This document shows, piece by piece, positions 16,586 through 25,164 of a stretch of 35,006 nucleotides of DNA. The notes under the pieces are model-generated. The model was not told the DNA's origin and did not search any database. It saw only the letters and a program-made list of their open reading frames with translations. Source of the DNA: Candidatus Hydrogenedens sp. (GTDB lineage: Bacteria > Hydrogenedentota > Hydrogenedentia > Hydrogenedentales > Hydrogenedentaceae); assembly GCA_035361075.1 (NCBI GenBank), contig DAOSBX010000037.1, positions 1 through 35,006 of the forward strand. Direction: 5' to 3'. Position 1 is the stretch's first letter. Every line of letters begins with the position of its first letter. Both the position numbers and the translations under genes were made by a program.

Positions 16586-16927
16586 TTAAGATACTACAAT
16601 ATCTCCTGTTTCTCCTGTTCGTATTCGTATTGCTTCTTCAACAGGTATAATAAATATCTTGCCATCACCAATCCGTCCTGTCGACACCGACTTAATTATC
16701 GTTTTTACAACCGTTTCGACCATATCATCTACAACAACAACCTCTATCTTTATCTTCGGCAAAAATTCCACGACATACTCAGCTCCTCGATATAATTCTT
16801 TATGTCCACGTTGCCTACCAAATCCTTTTACCTCGGTCGCTGTTAAACCTTTACATCCAATCTCAGCAAGGGCTTCCTTCACTTCTTCTAACTTAAAAGG
16901 TTTGATAATAGCTTCTATCTTCTTCAT
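16586..16927 (-). CDS. glnB: Nitrogen regulatory protein PII
   Basis: A 113-residue PII signal protein that senses 2-oxoglutarate and the ATP/ADP ratio and controls glutamine synthetase and its transcription. It begins MKKIEAIIKPFKLEEVKEAL. The T-loop GHKELYRGAEYVVEFLPK has the Tyr in RGAEY that is uridylylated by GlnD. The end has the STGRIGDGKIFI and RIRTGETG signatures. The ATG at 16927 follows AGGGG. Immediate linkage to glnA and to an RpoN-type promoter supports the role. GlnK in place of GlnB cannot be excluded because no amtB is nearby. Confidence 0.93.
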   Translation of the reverse strand: MKKIEAIIKPFKLEEVKEALAEIGCKGLTATEVKGFGRQRGHKELYRGAEYVVEFLPKIKIEVVVVDDMVETVVKTIIKSVSTGRIGDGKIFIIPVEEAIRIRTGETGDIVVS

Positions 16928-17027
16928 GGGTTTAACCCCTATTCTTGAGTAATGTTGTTATATGTAAAAATTAAATGTAAATTTATGATTATATCACATT
17001 TTTTCATTTACATGTTTTGTAATTGCA

Positions 17028-17043
17028 AGCAATAAAAATGCCA
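17028..17043 (-). promoter_or_regulatory. Sigma54 (RpoN) promoter of glnB-glnA
   Basis: On the minus strand TGGCATTTTTATTGCT matches the -24/-12 consensus TGGCAcgnnnnTTGCw, with the invariant GG and GC exactly ten bases apart. Transcription would start near 17017, leaving a leader of about 90 bases to glnB. The position fits the known RpoN control of nitrogen assimilation. No clear NtrC dyad is seen upstream, and no other good promoter is seen for glnB in 16928-17334. Confidence 0.75.
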
Positions 17044-17209
17044 ACCTAATCTTCCTTATTGAAAATCCCATTAAATGCTACAAAACTGGGAAATCGTTAG
17101 CAGAATTTATGCAATAACTTTACATAATAAAATTCAAATATTACTCAAATGTAATTATTATAAAGTATAAACTACAAAAATGTAGGTTGTTTCCTTCGAA
17201 CCACTGAGT

Positions 17210-17235
17210 TTTTTCTTGATTTTAATCAGGAAAAA
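17210..17235. promoter_or_regulatory. AT-rich palindrome with an FNR-box-like core
   Basis: Arms of 12 bases (17210-17221 and 17224-17235) pair with one T-G. The core TTGAT-TTTA-ATCAG (17216-17229) is one base off the CRP/FNR-type consensus TTGATnnnnATCAA. There is no T-run after it on either strand, so it is not a normal terminator. It lies between glnB and the FmdB-type gene, just before a TATACT (17243-17248) that could be the -10 box of the latter. Confidence 0.3.
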
Positions 17236-17382
17236 GTGATAGTATACTTCTCTTACAACAAATTTGATTAGATTAGAAATATCTACTACTCCTTACTGTT
17301 TCTTGTATAACCTTTAAAGGTTTTTATACGTTAAATGAAAGGTAGTGGGTTTTCTTTTCCGTTTTCAAAGGAGGAAATATAT

Positions 17383-17691
17383 ATGCCGACATATACTTAC
17401 GAATGTGTTAAATGTGGTTATCAGTTCGATTATTTTCATTCCATAACTGCATCACCAAAGGTAATCTGTGAGAAATGTAAGGGGAAATGTCAACGATTAA
17501 TTGGTAACGGTTCTGGGATAATTTTCAAGGGTAGCGGATTTTACGAAACAGACTACAAGAGAAATAACAACCATGGCAATGGACATAAACATAAGAGCAC
17601 TACATCTGCTGATGGTAATGGTAAGTCATCTTCTACCGAATCAAAATCAACCGAAACGAAATCAGCATCTAAAGAGACCGTGTCCAAATAG
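17383..17691 (+). CDS. FmdB-family zinc ribbon protein
   Basis: A 102-residue protein beginning MPTYTYECVKCGYQF, followed by CEKCKGKCQRLI and the IIFKGSGFYETDYK motif. This is the order seen in FmdB-type putative regulatory zinc ribbon proteins. Two CxxC pairs should bind one zinc. The last 45 residues are low-complexity, rich in His, Asn, Ser, Thr and Lys, and probably disordered. The start at 17383 is chosen because a full AAAGGAGG (17367-17374) precedes it; an in-frame ATG at 17335 has none. Function is not established for the family. It precedes the arg operon but is separated from it by a palindrome and a likely promoter. Confidence 0.85.
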   Translation: MPTYTYECVKCGYQFDYFHSITASPKVICEKCKGKCQRLIGNGSGIIFKGSGFYETDYKRNNNHGNGHKHKSTTSADGNGKSSSTESKSTETKSASKETVSK

Positions 17692-17733
17692 TTTATCCTA
17701 ACTAAGTAACTTAAATATTTCGTAATAACAGAG

Positions 17734-17772
17734 GTGCATTCTTTTAAGAATGCACTACATTTGTTTTATAAT
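17734..17772 (+). promoter_or_regulatory. Promoter of the arg operon with an overlapping palindrome
   Basis: A perfect inverted repeat with ten-base arms GTGCATTCTT and AAGAATGCAC around TT (17734-17755) overlaps TTAAGA (17744-17749). That hexamer lies 17 bases before TATAAT (17767-17772). The argD start is at 17822. The geometry suggests an operator over the -35 box. It is not the classical ARG box, whose half-sites face the other way. The alternative is a weak terminator of the FmdB-type gene, since a few T residues follow. Confidence 0.5.
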
Positions 17773-17821
17773 ACGCAAATTCACCAAAATATAAATACAT
17801 ATCAAGGGAGTTCGCAAGCAA

Positions 17822-19015
17822 ATGACAAATGATGAATTGAGAACGTTGGCAGACACATATTTAATTAACACATACGGCTCAAGGACATTAGCATTAGTCC
17901 GTGGACAAGGAACGCATGTTTGGGATGCGGATGGTAAGGAGTATATAGATTTATTTTCAGGTATTGCGGTTTGCAATTTGGGACATTGCCATCCAAAAGT
18001 CACAAAAGCAATTGTAGACCAAGCACAAAAATTAATTCATGTATCAAATCTATACAATATTGAACCACAAATATTATTAGCGAAGAAATTAAGTGATTTA
18101 TGCTTTGCAAAAAAGTGGTTTTTCTGTAATGGTGGTGCTGAAGCAAACGAATCTGCAATAAAAATTGCAAGACGTTACTGGACTGTAAAAGGTTTGTATA
18201 AACCAAATATCATTACAGCCGAACAGTCATTTCATGGGAGAACCCTTGCTACTATAACAGCCACAGGACAGCCAAAATATCATAAGGGATTTGAGCCGAT
18301 GGTGCCTGGGTTTACTTATGTCCCCTATAACGACACTGAAGCGATAGAAAAAGCCTTATCACCTGCGACAGGTGCCATTTTATTAGAGCCGATACAGGGT
18401 GAAGGTGGAATCCGTATGCCTTCCCCCAATTACCTCAAAGAAGTCCGCGAGATCTGTAATAAACATCAGGTCCTCCTCATTTTCGACGAGGTTCAAACAG
18501 GCTTAGGTAGAACTGGTTATATGTTTGCACATCAGGCGTTTGATGTAACACCAGACATTATGACTTTAGCTAAAGGATTAGCGAATGGAGTCCCTATTGG
18601 GGCTATGGGTTGCACTGAGGAAATTGCTCAAGGTTTTAGCCCTGGTGCCCACGCCTGTACCTTTGGTGGAAACCCATTAAGTACCGCAACAGCATTGGCT
18701 GTGGTTGAAGAACTGAGCAACCCCACGTTCCTTGAAAACGTGCGGGCGTTAGGAAAATGTTTTATTACTGGATTGAGTAAAATAGCGGAGGTACATCGAA
18801 AAATCAAAGAAGTTCGAGGTCAAGGATTAATGATAGGCGTTGAATTTGATGAACCCGTCAATCCTTTAATAAATCAGATGTTCTCCCGCGGATTTATATG
18901 TGGTTCAGCAGGTCCGCACGTGCTACGATTCTTACCACCTTTGATTGTTGAACAACAAGAGTTAACCCAAGCACTACATGCATTAGAACAATCATTAGGA
19001 GAGTTAGGATGGTAA
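17822..19015 (+). CDS. argD: Acetylornithine aminotransferase
   Basis: The 397-residue class III PLP aminotransferase converts N-acetylglutamate semialdehyde to N-acetylornithine. Motifs in order are EYIDLFSGIAVCNLGHCHP, FFCNGGAEANESAIKIARRY, FHGRTLATITATGQ, LIFDEVQTGLGRTG, and the PLP lysine K251 in LAKGLANGVPIGA. GAHACTFGGNPL follows. AAGGGAG lies 11 bases before the ATG. The stop overlaps the argF start by seven bases (ATGGTAA), so the two are translationally coupled. Length is normal. The operon context makes argD more likely than other class III members such as succinylornithine or GABA aminotransferase. Confidence 0.93.
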   Translation: MTNDELRTLADTYLINTYGSRTLALVRGQGTHVWDADGKEYIDLFSGIAVCNLGHCHPKVTKAIVDQAQKLIHVSNLYNIEPQILLAKKLSDLCFAKKWFFCNGGAEANESAIKIARRYWTVKGLYKPNIITAEQSFHGRTLATITATGQPKYHKGFEPMVPGFTYVPYNDTEAIEKALSPATGAILLEPIQGEGGIRMPSPNYLKEVREICNKHQVLLIFDEVQTGLGRTGYMFAHQAFDVTPDIMTLAKGLANGVPIGAMGCTEEIAQGFSPGAHACTFGGNPLSTATALAVVEELSNPTFLENVRALGKCFITGLSKIAEVHRKIKEVRGQGLMIGVEFDEPVNPLINQMFSRGFICGSAGPHVLRFLPPLIVEQQELTQALHALEQSLGELGW

Positions 19016-19926
19016 AAGATTTTCTCTCATTACTTGATTTCTCCACTGACGAGATTCATAAGATTTTAAATCTTGCCCATGAGTTGAAAACATTACAGAA
19101 AAAAGGATTGCCTCACCGCTGGTTACGAGGGAAAACACAGGCAATGATTTTTGAGAAACCAAGCCTCAGAACAAAACTAACCTTCCAAATAGGTATGTTT
19201 CATTTAGGAGGCGAAACTATCGTCATGGATATGAAATTAGGTGAGAGGGAATCCGTTCCAGACGTAGCCAAAAATTTAGAACGTTGGGTTGATTTAATTG
19301 TTGCGAGAACTTACAGCCACGATGATTTAGTATGCTTAGCACAAAACGCCAAAATTCCCGTCATTAACGCTCTCAGTGATTTACTTCACCCCTGCCAGAT
19401 TATGGCAGATATAATGACACTGCAAGAGCATTTCTCACATAAATTAGAAAATATATGTGTGGCTTTTGTCGGTGATGGAAATAATGTTTTTCACTCATGG
19501 GCAGAGTCGTTAATACACTTCCCCTTCCGACTTCGATTGGTATGTCCCGAAGGTTATTCAGGCAATCCTGATTTAATCGGCAACGTAAAAAAGAAAGTTG
19601 AAGACCGTCTCGAAATAACCCACGATGTAGTTAAAGGATTAAAAGACGTTGATGTAGTATACACTGATGTATGGGCAAGTATGGGGCAAGAACATGAGGC
19701 TGAACAACGTTCAAAAATATTCGCCCCTTACCAGGTCAATTCGAAACTCATGTCCCGTGCAAAGCCAGGTGCAAAATTTATGCACTGTCTTCCAGCACAT
19801 CGTGGCATGGAAGTTACTTCTGAAGTCATTGACAGTCCTGAATCAATAGTATATGACCAAGCAGAAAACAGACTCCATGTGCAGAAAGCTATAATGGTTA
19901 CATTATTAGGCTATAATCCTCATTAA
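19009..19926 (+). CDS. argF: Ornithine carbamoyltransferase
   Basis: The 305-residue enzyme makes citrulline from ornithine and carbamoyl phosphate. It has the carbamoyl-phosphate loop FEKPSLRTK (SLRT at 52-55), VARTYSH near 98-104, HPCQ at 127-130, YTDVWASMGQE (the ornithine-binding SMG segment) and MHCLPAHRGMEV near 260. HCLPAHRG and SMGQE indicate true ornithine transcarbamylase rather than the N-acetyl or N-succinyl variants. The start overlaps the argD stop, so it relies on ribosomes finishing argD. ArgG follows after 34 bases. Confidence 0.94.
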   Translation: MVKDFLSLLDFSTDEIHKILNLAHELKTLQKKGLPHRWLRGKTQAMIFEKPSLRTKLTFQIGMFHLGGETIVMDMKLGERESVPDVAKNLERWVDLIVARTYSHDDLVCLAQNAKIPVINALSDLLHPCQIMADIMTLQEHFSHKLENICVAFVGDGNNVFHSWAESLIHFPFRLRLVCPEGYSGNPDLIGNVKKKVEDRLEITHDVVKGLKDVDVVYTDVWASMGQEHEAEQRSKIFAPYQVNSKLMSRAKPGAKFMHCLPAHRGMEVTSEVIDSPESIVYDQAENRLHVQKAIMVTLLGYNPH

Positions 19927-19960
19927 ATACAAAAAAACATATATCAGGGAGTTTTTTATT

Positions 19961-21184
19961 ATGGAAAAACAACCAAAACGTATTGTCTTAGCTTATTCTG
20001 GCGGACTGGATACATCCGTCATTTTAAGATGGCTCATCGAAACTTTTAATGCAGAGGTCATCGCATATATCGCAGATATTGGGCAAGGAGAGGAATTGGA
20101 ATCAGCACGTAAAAAGGCGTTAGCTACTGGTGCGGTTGATGCCGTTGTAAAAGACTTAAAACGTGAATTTGTAAAGGATTACGTCTTCAAAGCGATGCGT
20201 GCGAATGCCATTTATGAAGGTTCTTACCTGTTAGGAACCAGTATTGCACGACCCCTTATTGCAAAAGGACAAATAGAAGTTTACCGTGATAAATCTGCCG
20301 ATGCAGTCGCACATGGTGCCACTGGCAAAGGAAATGACCAAGTCCGATTTGAACTGACGTATATGGCATTTGAGCCAAACATTCACATCATCGCTCCATG
20401 GCGAGACCCACGTTGGACATTAAACAGCCGTGAAAAAATGATCGCTTACGCTGAGAAACACGGCATCCCAGTGCCTGTATCGAAAAGTAAGCCTTATTCC
20501 TCAGACCGCAACTTACTTCATATCTCCTTCGAAGGAGGAATATTAGAAAACCCATGGATGGAACCACCAGAAGATATGTTCGTATTGTCAGTCGACCCAA
20601 CGAAAGCCCCTGACCAGCCAGAATATGTAGAGATTGCTTTTGAACAAGGTTACCCCAAAGCAGTCAATGGCAAAGAAATGGAACCAGAAGTATTACTTGC
20701 ATATCTCAATGAACTTGGAGGTAAACATGGAATTGGTCGAGTCGACTTAGTAGAAAACAGATTCGTAGGGATGAAATCACGCGGAGTATACGAAACCCCA
20801 GGTGGAACTATATTATACACTGCACACCGAGCGGTTGAATCGATAACTATGGATAGGGAAGTAATGCTACTACGTGACCAGTTATCTCCCAAAATTGCAC
20901 AATTAATATACAATGGATTCTGGTTCTCTCCTGAGATGGAAGCACTTAATAAATTTGTTGACGAAAGCCAAAAAAATGTTACTGGCACCGCACGGTTGAA
21001 ACTATATAAAGGTTCATGTATAGTTGTAGGGAGAAAAGCAGATAAGACATTATACAATCCACAAATTAGTACCTTTGAAGAAGATTTAGGTGCTTATAAC
21101 CAGGCAGATGCCACAGGATTTATTCGTTTGAATGCCTTACGTCTACGCGTAAGAAAACAAGCGGGATTCTTCGAAGTGGAATAA
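19961..21184 (+). CDS. argG: Argininosuccinate synthase
   Basis: A 407-residue enzyme joining citrulline and aspartate with ATP. The PP-loop AYSGGLDTS is at residues 11-19. ADIGQGEELESARKKAL, YLLGTSIARPLIAK, ADAVAHGATGKGNDQVRFE and SRGVYETPGGTILY follow, all typical. AGGGAG lies nine bases before the ATG. It follows argF by 34 bases and precedes the aldolase gene by 18, all in one operon. argH, argB, argC and argJ are not in the window. Confidence 0.96.
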   Translation: MEKQPKRIVLAYSGGLDTSVILRWLIETFNAEVIAYIADIGQGEELESARKKALATGAVDAVVKDLKREFVKDYVFKAMRANAIYEGSYLLGTSIARPLIAKGQIEVYRDKSADAVAHGATGKGNDQVRFELTYMAFEPNIHIIAPWRDPRWTLNSREKMIAYAEKHGIPVPVSKSKPYSSDRNLLHISFEGGILENPWMEPPEDMFVLSVDPTKAPDQPEYVEIAFEQGYPKAVNGKEMEPEVLLAYLNELGGKHGIGRVDLVENRFVGMKSRGVYETPGGTILYTAHRAVESITMDREVMLLRDQLSPKIAQLIYNGFWFSPEMEALNKFVDESQKNVTGTARLKLYKGSCIVVGRKADKTLYNPQISTFEEDLGAYNQADATGFIRLNALRLRVRKQAGFFEVE

Positions 21185-21202
21185 CAAAAAGAGGAATAAA
21201 AA

Positions 21203-21841
21203 ATGAATCGCGAGGATATCCTGAATTTTATCCGTAATGAAAAAATTATCGCTGTTATTCGCGCAGATTTAGAAAGAGAACTATTTCACAAAGCAGTCCG
21301 AGCTTTGTATGATGGGGGAATTCACTGTGTCGAGATTACAATGACCTCGCCCGATGCCTTGTCCATCATTGAGGAGTTGAAAAAAGAATGGAAAGGCAAA
21401 GAACTTATTGTCGGAACAGGGACAGTGTTGGACGCAGTAACATGCCGATTAGCCATCCTCGCTGGAACCGATTTTATCGTTACACCTACGTTACTTCCTG
21501 AGGTAATTGATATAGCAAGAAACTATAGCATCGTGAGTATGTGTGGAGGTTTTACGCCGACAGAACTTCTAAATGCTTGGAAAACAGGTGCCGATTTCGT
21601 AAAATTGTTCCCCGCAAGTGTCGGCGGTCCTGAATACATCAAAGCCATACTCGGACCTTTACCCAATTTGCCCATCGTGCCAACAGGCGGTATTAATCAC
21701 GAAAATGCAAAAAAGTTCTTAGAAGCAGGGGCTATTGCATTAGGTATTGGAGGAAATCTAGTCAGTAAAAAACTCCTTGCCAGCCAAAATTATCCGCTCA
21801 TTACCGAAACAGCTCAACTCTATAAATCCTCTATCCAATAA
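21203..21841 (+). CDS. eda: KDPG/KHG aldolase family protein
   Basis: The 212-residue class I aldolase has the Schiff-base Lys in ADFVKLFPAS, the catalytic Glu in HCVEITMTSP, GTGTVLDA and CGGFTPTELL. Family members cleave 2-keto-3-deoxy-6-phosphogluconate to pyruvate and glyceraldehyde 3-phosphate (Entner-Doudoroff pathway) or 4-hydroxy-2-oxoglutarate to pyruvate and glyoxylate. The gene is 18 bases after argG with AGAGGAA before the ATG, so it is probably read with the arg genes. The association may hint at hydroxy-oxoglutarate or amino-acid-linked chemistry rather than sugar acids, but this is not certain. No edd lies nearby. Confidence 0.85.
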   Translation: MNREDILNFIRNEKIIAVIRADLERELFHKAVRALYDGGIHCVEITMTSPDALSIIEELKKEWKGKELIVGTGTVLDAVTCRLAILAGTDFIVTPTLLPEVIDIARNYSIVSMCGGFTPTELLNAWKTGADFVKLFPASVGGPEYIKAILGPLPNLPIVPTGGINHENAKKFLEAGAIALGIGGNLVSKKLLASQNYPLITETAQLYKSSIQ

Positions 21842-21951
21842 TTTCAAAATTAAAAAATTAAAAATATAATACTTGATTTTTTCTCTATTCCACATTTCTT
21901 TCTGATACAATAAATAAAAGGAATAGAATATATGAGGAAAACATTTTTTCT

Positions 21952-24900
21952 ATGAAAAAGAGAGAGAGTAATCTTTACATAAAAACAAAATTATATCTCC
22001 TTCTCTTTACACCTGCTGTTATATCTGCCATCCTATACATGTTTATTATAACTATCTATGACTACCGCACACATGAGAATAATGTAGAACAACAAATTGT
22101 TCAAAACTCAAGAATTTTGAGAGATTTAACACTATTATATCTTTCTGAAAACAAATACGCTTTCCTAAAAGAAACCTTAAAAACCTTCTTAGCCAAAGAG
22201 AAAAATACGTGTATCCTTTTAAACTTTGACGATGAAAACCTCAACGCTGAATTTAAAGAATTTCAACTGGAACCAACCGAGATGGCTAAATTTCCAGAAG
22301 AAGGTTTTTATTATCAAGCACAACGAATTTGGTACATCACATCTTTAAAACCTCTCATTAATGGCTCTATTTTTATAGGGACATCGACAAAAGTTATATA
22401 CACCGCTGTTATAGAAAAACTACTCGTTATTATAACCCTATCTATAATTTCGTCGTGCATTATCTTCTTTGTTTTGCGAAACATAGGCGCCACACTCGTC
22501 AATCAAATAGAAAAAATTACAAATGTTATTAGCACGGTATTACGAACGAGAGATTTCTCCAAAAGAGTGCAATTAGATACCTATGACGAAGTCGGTATTT
22601 TATCCTCTCATATTGATTTATTGTTAGGAGAAGTCCAAAAACAATTTGAAGCATTGAGCTCATTACAGAAAAGCTTACAAGAACAAATATTAATACAACA
22701 ACAGAATTTTGAAAATGAAAAACTATTACGGCAAAAGATTGAAAAATCGCTAAAAAGAGAAGAGAGCCGATTTGAAGCATTAATTCAAAATGTAAATAGC
22801 ATTATTTTAAGAATGCAACCAGATGGCATCATTACCTTCATCAATCGTTTCGGTGAAAAATTCTTTATGTATGACCACGGAGAACTTCTGGGAAAAAATG
22901 TCGTCGGTACTATCGTCCCCCTTACAGATTCCAATCAACACAATTTAAGGGACATGATTCTGGATATTGGTAAGAACCCCCAAAAATATATTAAAAATGA
23001 AAACGAAAACATGAAGAAAAATGGCGAGCGGGTCTGGATATCGTGGTCGAATAAAGCCATATATGACGACAATGGGAACATTATAGAAATCTTATGTGTC
23101 GGAAATGACCTGACCGAACATCGCCATATGGAACAGGAGATATTAAAAACAAAGGAACAGTTAGAACAGAAAAATAGAGAACTAATGGCTACCATTGAAC
23201 AAGCCAACCGCTTAGCTATGAAAGCAGAAATTGCAAGTCAAACTAAAACCCTCTTCCTCGCACACATGAGTCATGAAATTAGAACACCACTAAATGGAAT
23301 CATCGGTATTCTCCATCTATTAAAAGAAACCGACACAAATGAACAAAATCAAAACCTCATTCAAATGGCTCTTCACAACTCGGAAGCTCTGCTTTCATTA
23401 CTTAATGATTTACTTGATTTTTCACAAATAGAAGCAGGCTCTGTATCTCTACGTAAAGAGCCATTCTCACCAAGAGAAATCGTCGAAGATATCATACAAA
23501 TGTTTTGGCAACGAGCTCATAAGAAGCAGTTGGAAATTGGGTGTCTCATCTCCAAAGATTTGCCCGACCACATTATTGGCGATGGGAGTAAAGTGCGACA
23601 AATTCTGATTAACCTCGTCGGAAATGCAATTAAATTTACAGAGCAAGGAGAAGTTTGTATAGAACTAAAAGTAATTGAATCAACTAATAACTCTGCTCTA
23701 ATTAGGTTCGAAGTCTCAGATACAGGTATAGGAATTCCTGAAACAGAACAGGATAAAATATTTCTTGCTTTCGAACAAGGCTCATTAAAAGAGGAGAAAA
23801 AATACGAGGGAACAGGGTTAGGATTGACAATAAGCAAACAATTGGTCGAACTTATGAAAGGTAAAATGGGGCTAAATAAGAACATTCACGGGGGAACAAC
23901 CTTCTGGTTTGAAATCCGTTTTCCATTAGCACCTCCAGAAGAAGCAGAGCATGCAAAACCTACTCAAAAATATCTGTGGTTAATAGCAAAAAATAAACAT
24001 CTCATTCATTCCATCGAGGAATGTGTTCTCTCATGGGAAATGATACTTAATGTTTGGGATTCCGTAGAAGATTGCTTATCTCATTACACATCTCAAACTA
24101 ATAAGAATCTCTTCACAAGTGCCAACACAGTAATTTTATTTGACTTGGAATTATTTGAAGATAATCGATATAAAATCTCAGATTTGATAAAACAAAAAAT
24201 ACCTTTCATCGTTTTATATCCATCGGATATATGTCCCCTTGACGAAGCAAATACTATATTTAAGGACTTTATTCAGATACCATACCCCATCAAAAGAAAA
24301 GAGTTACTTGAAGCACTCAATACAATTGCAAAATCAGAGAAGCTAAAAATCGGTGAGGGTGAACAAGAAAAAACATCACAGAACAAAGTGAAAGTACTCG
24401 TCGCAGAAGATAACCCCATCAACCAAAAGGTTATTCTTGAATTTCTTTCTCGAAGGGGATATCAAGTCGATATTGTTGATAATGGAAATGATGCTCTTAA
24501 AAAACACGATACAAACCATTACGATTTGATTCTTATGGATGTAGAGATGCCAGGGATGAATGGTTTAGAAGTTACAAAGAAAATAAGAGAACAAGAAAAA
24601 ATGTCGGGGAAACATATTCCCATTATCGCATTAACCGCTTACGCATTCGAAGAGTATAAAAGCCGATGTCTTGAAGCTGGCATGGATGGATATCTAATAA
24701 AACCCCTTTCTCCAGAATCGCTTGTCGAAACTGTAAAAAAATTTACAAGCCTCCCAAAAAACAATATGGTTGACAATATTGCTGTTGCTCCAACAGCCTC
24801 CCCAGAGGCTGACTTGATTTTTGATGAGAAAACAGTATTACAACGGATAGACAATGATATCGAACTCCTTATGTCTGTAGTTAAAATATTCCTACAAACA

Positions 24901-25164
24901 CATCCAACATATATATCCAAAGCTAAAGTGGCTATAGATAACGAAGACTACATAAATTTCCACAAAACAATTCATACCTTGAAAGGTGCTCTGGGAAATA
25001 TCGGCGCTGTTAAAGCAGAAAAGATAGCAAAAATTCTTGAACAAAAATCGTATGGACAGGATAAAGGCGACTGGAATACGCTCTCTGTATTATTTAAAGA
25101 ATTAATTCTTGCAATAGAAGAATTAAAAAATATTTTGGTAAAAAAATTCCCCGAGACGGTTTAA
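21952..25164 (+). CDS. Hybrid sensor histidine kinase (PAS-HisKA-HATPase-REC-HPt)
   Basis: The 1070-residue inner-membrane kinase is built like BarA. TM1 (about 12-34) and TM2 (about 155-175) frame a sensor domain of 120 residues, followed by HAMP (about 176-230), a coiled coil and a PAS domain (about 275-395). HisKA has the phospho-acceptor H441 in MSHEIRTPLNG, and the ATPase has NAIKF, DTGIGI and GTGLGL. Residues about 655-780 look like a receiver without its acidic pair. A complete receiver follows (D863 in LILMDVEMPG, Lys in LIKPLS), then an HPt domain with H1008 in HTLKGALGN. It stands alone, ending one base before the convergent pilT stop. No partner regulator is adjacent. An inverted repeat TCTATTCC/GGAATAGA (21884-21927) precedes it. 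Confidence 0.92.
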   Translation: MKKRESNLYIKTKLYLLLFTPAVISAILYMFIITIYDYRTHENNVEQQIVQNSRILRDLTLLYLSENKYAFLKETLKTFLAKEKNTCILLNFDDENLNAEFKEFQLEPTEMAKFPEEGFYYQAQRIWYITSLKPLINGSIFIGTSTKVIYTAVIEKLLVIITLSIISSCIIFFVLRNIGATLVNQIEKITNVISTVLRTRDFSKRVQLDTYDEVGILSSHIDLLLGEVQKQFEALSSLQKSLQEQILIQQQNFENEKLLRQKIEKSLKREESRFEALIQNVNSIILRMQPDGIITFINRFGEKFFMYDHGELLGKNVVGTIVPLTDSNQHNLRDMILDIGKNPQKYIKNENENMKKNGERVWISWSNKAIYDDNGNIIEILCVGNDLTEHRHMEQEILKTKEQLEQKNRELMATIEQANRLAMKAEIASQTKTLFLAHMSHEIRTPLNGIIGILHLLKETDTNEQNQNLIQMALHNSEALLSLLNDLLDFSQIEAGSVSLRKEPFSPREIVEDIIQMFWQRAHKKQLEIGCLISKDLPDHIIGDGSKVRQILINLVGNAIKFTEQGEVCIELKVIESTNNSALIRFEVSDTGIGIPETEQDKIFLAFEQGSLKEEKKYEGTGLGLTISKQLVELMKGKMGLNKNIHGGTTFWFEIRFPLAPPEEAEHAKPTQKYLWLIAKNKHLIHSIEECVLSWEMILNVWDSVEDCLSHYTSQTNKNLFTSANTVILFDLELFEDNRYKISDLIKQKIPFIVLYPSDICPLDEANTIFKDFIQIPYPIKRKELLEALNTIAKSEKLKIGEGEQEKTSQNKVKVLVAEDNPINQKVILEFLSRRGYQVDIVDNGNDALKKHDTNHYDLILMDVEMPGMNGLEVTKKIREQEKMSGKHIPIIALTAYAFEEYKSRCLEAGMDGYLIKPLSPESLVETVKKFTSLPKNNMVDNIAVAPTASPEADLIFDEKTVLQRIDNDIELLMSVVKIFLQTHPTYISKAKVAIDNEDYINFHKTIHTLKGALGNIGAVKAEKIAKILEQKSYGQDKGDWNTLSVLFKELILAIEELKNILVKKFPETV

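Noticed and set aside
17210..17235. Bidirectional intrinsic terminator
   Set aside because: No T-run follows the hairpin on either strand, and it is not at the end of a gene.
19009..19926. N-acetyl- or N-succinyl-ornithine carbamoyltransferase
   Set aside because: The SMGQE and HCLPAHRG segments are those of true ornithine carbamoyltransferase.
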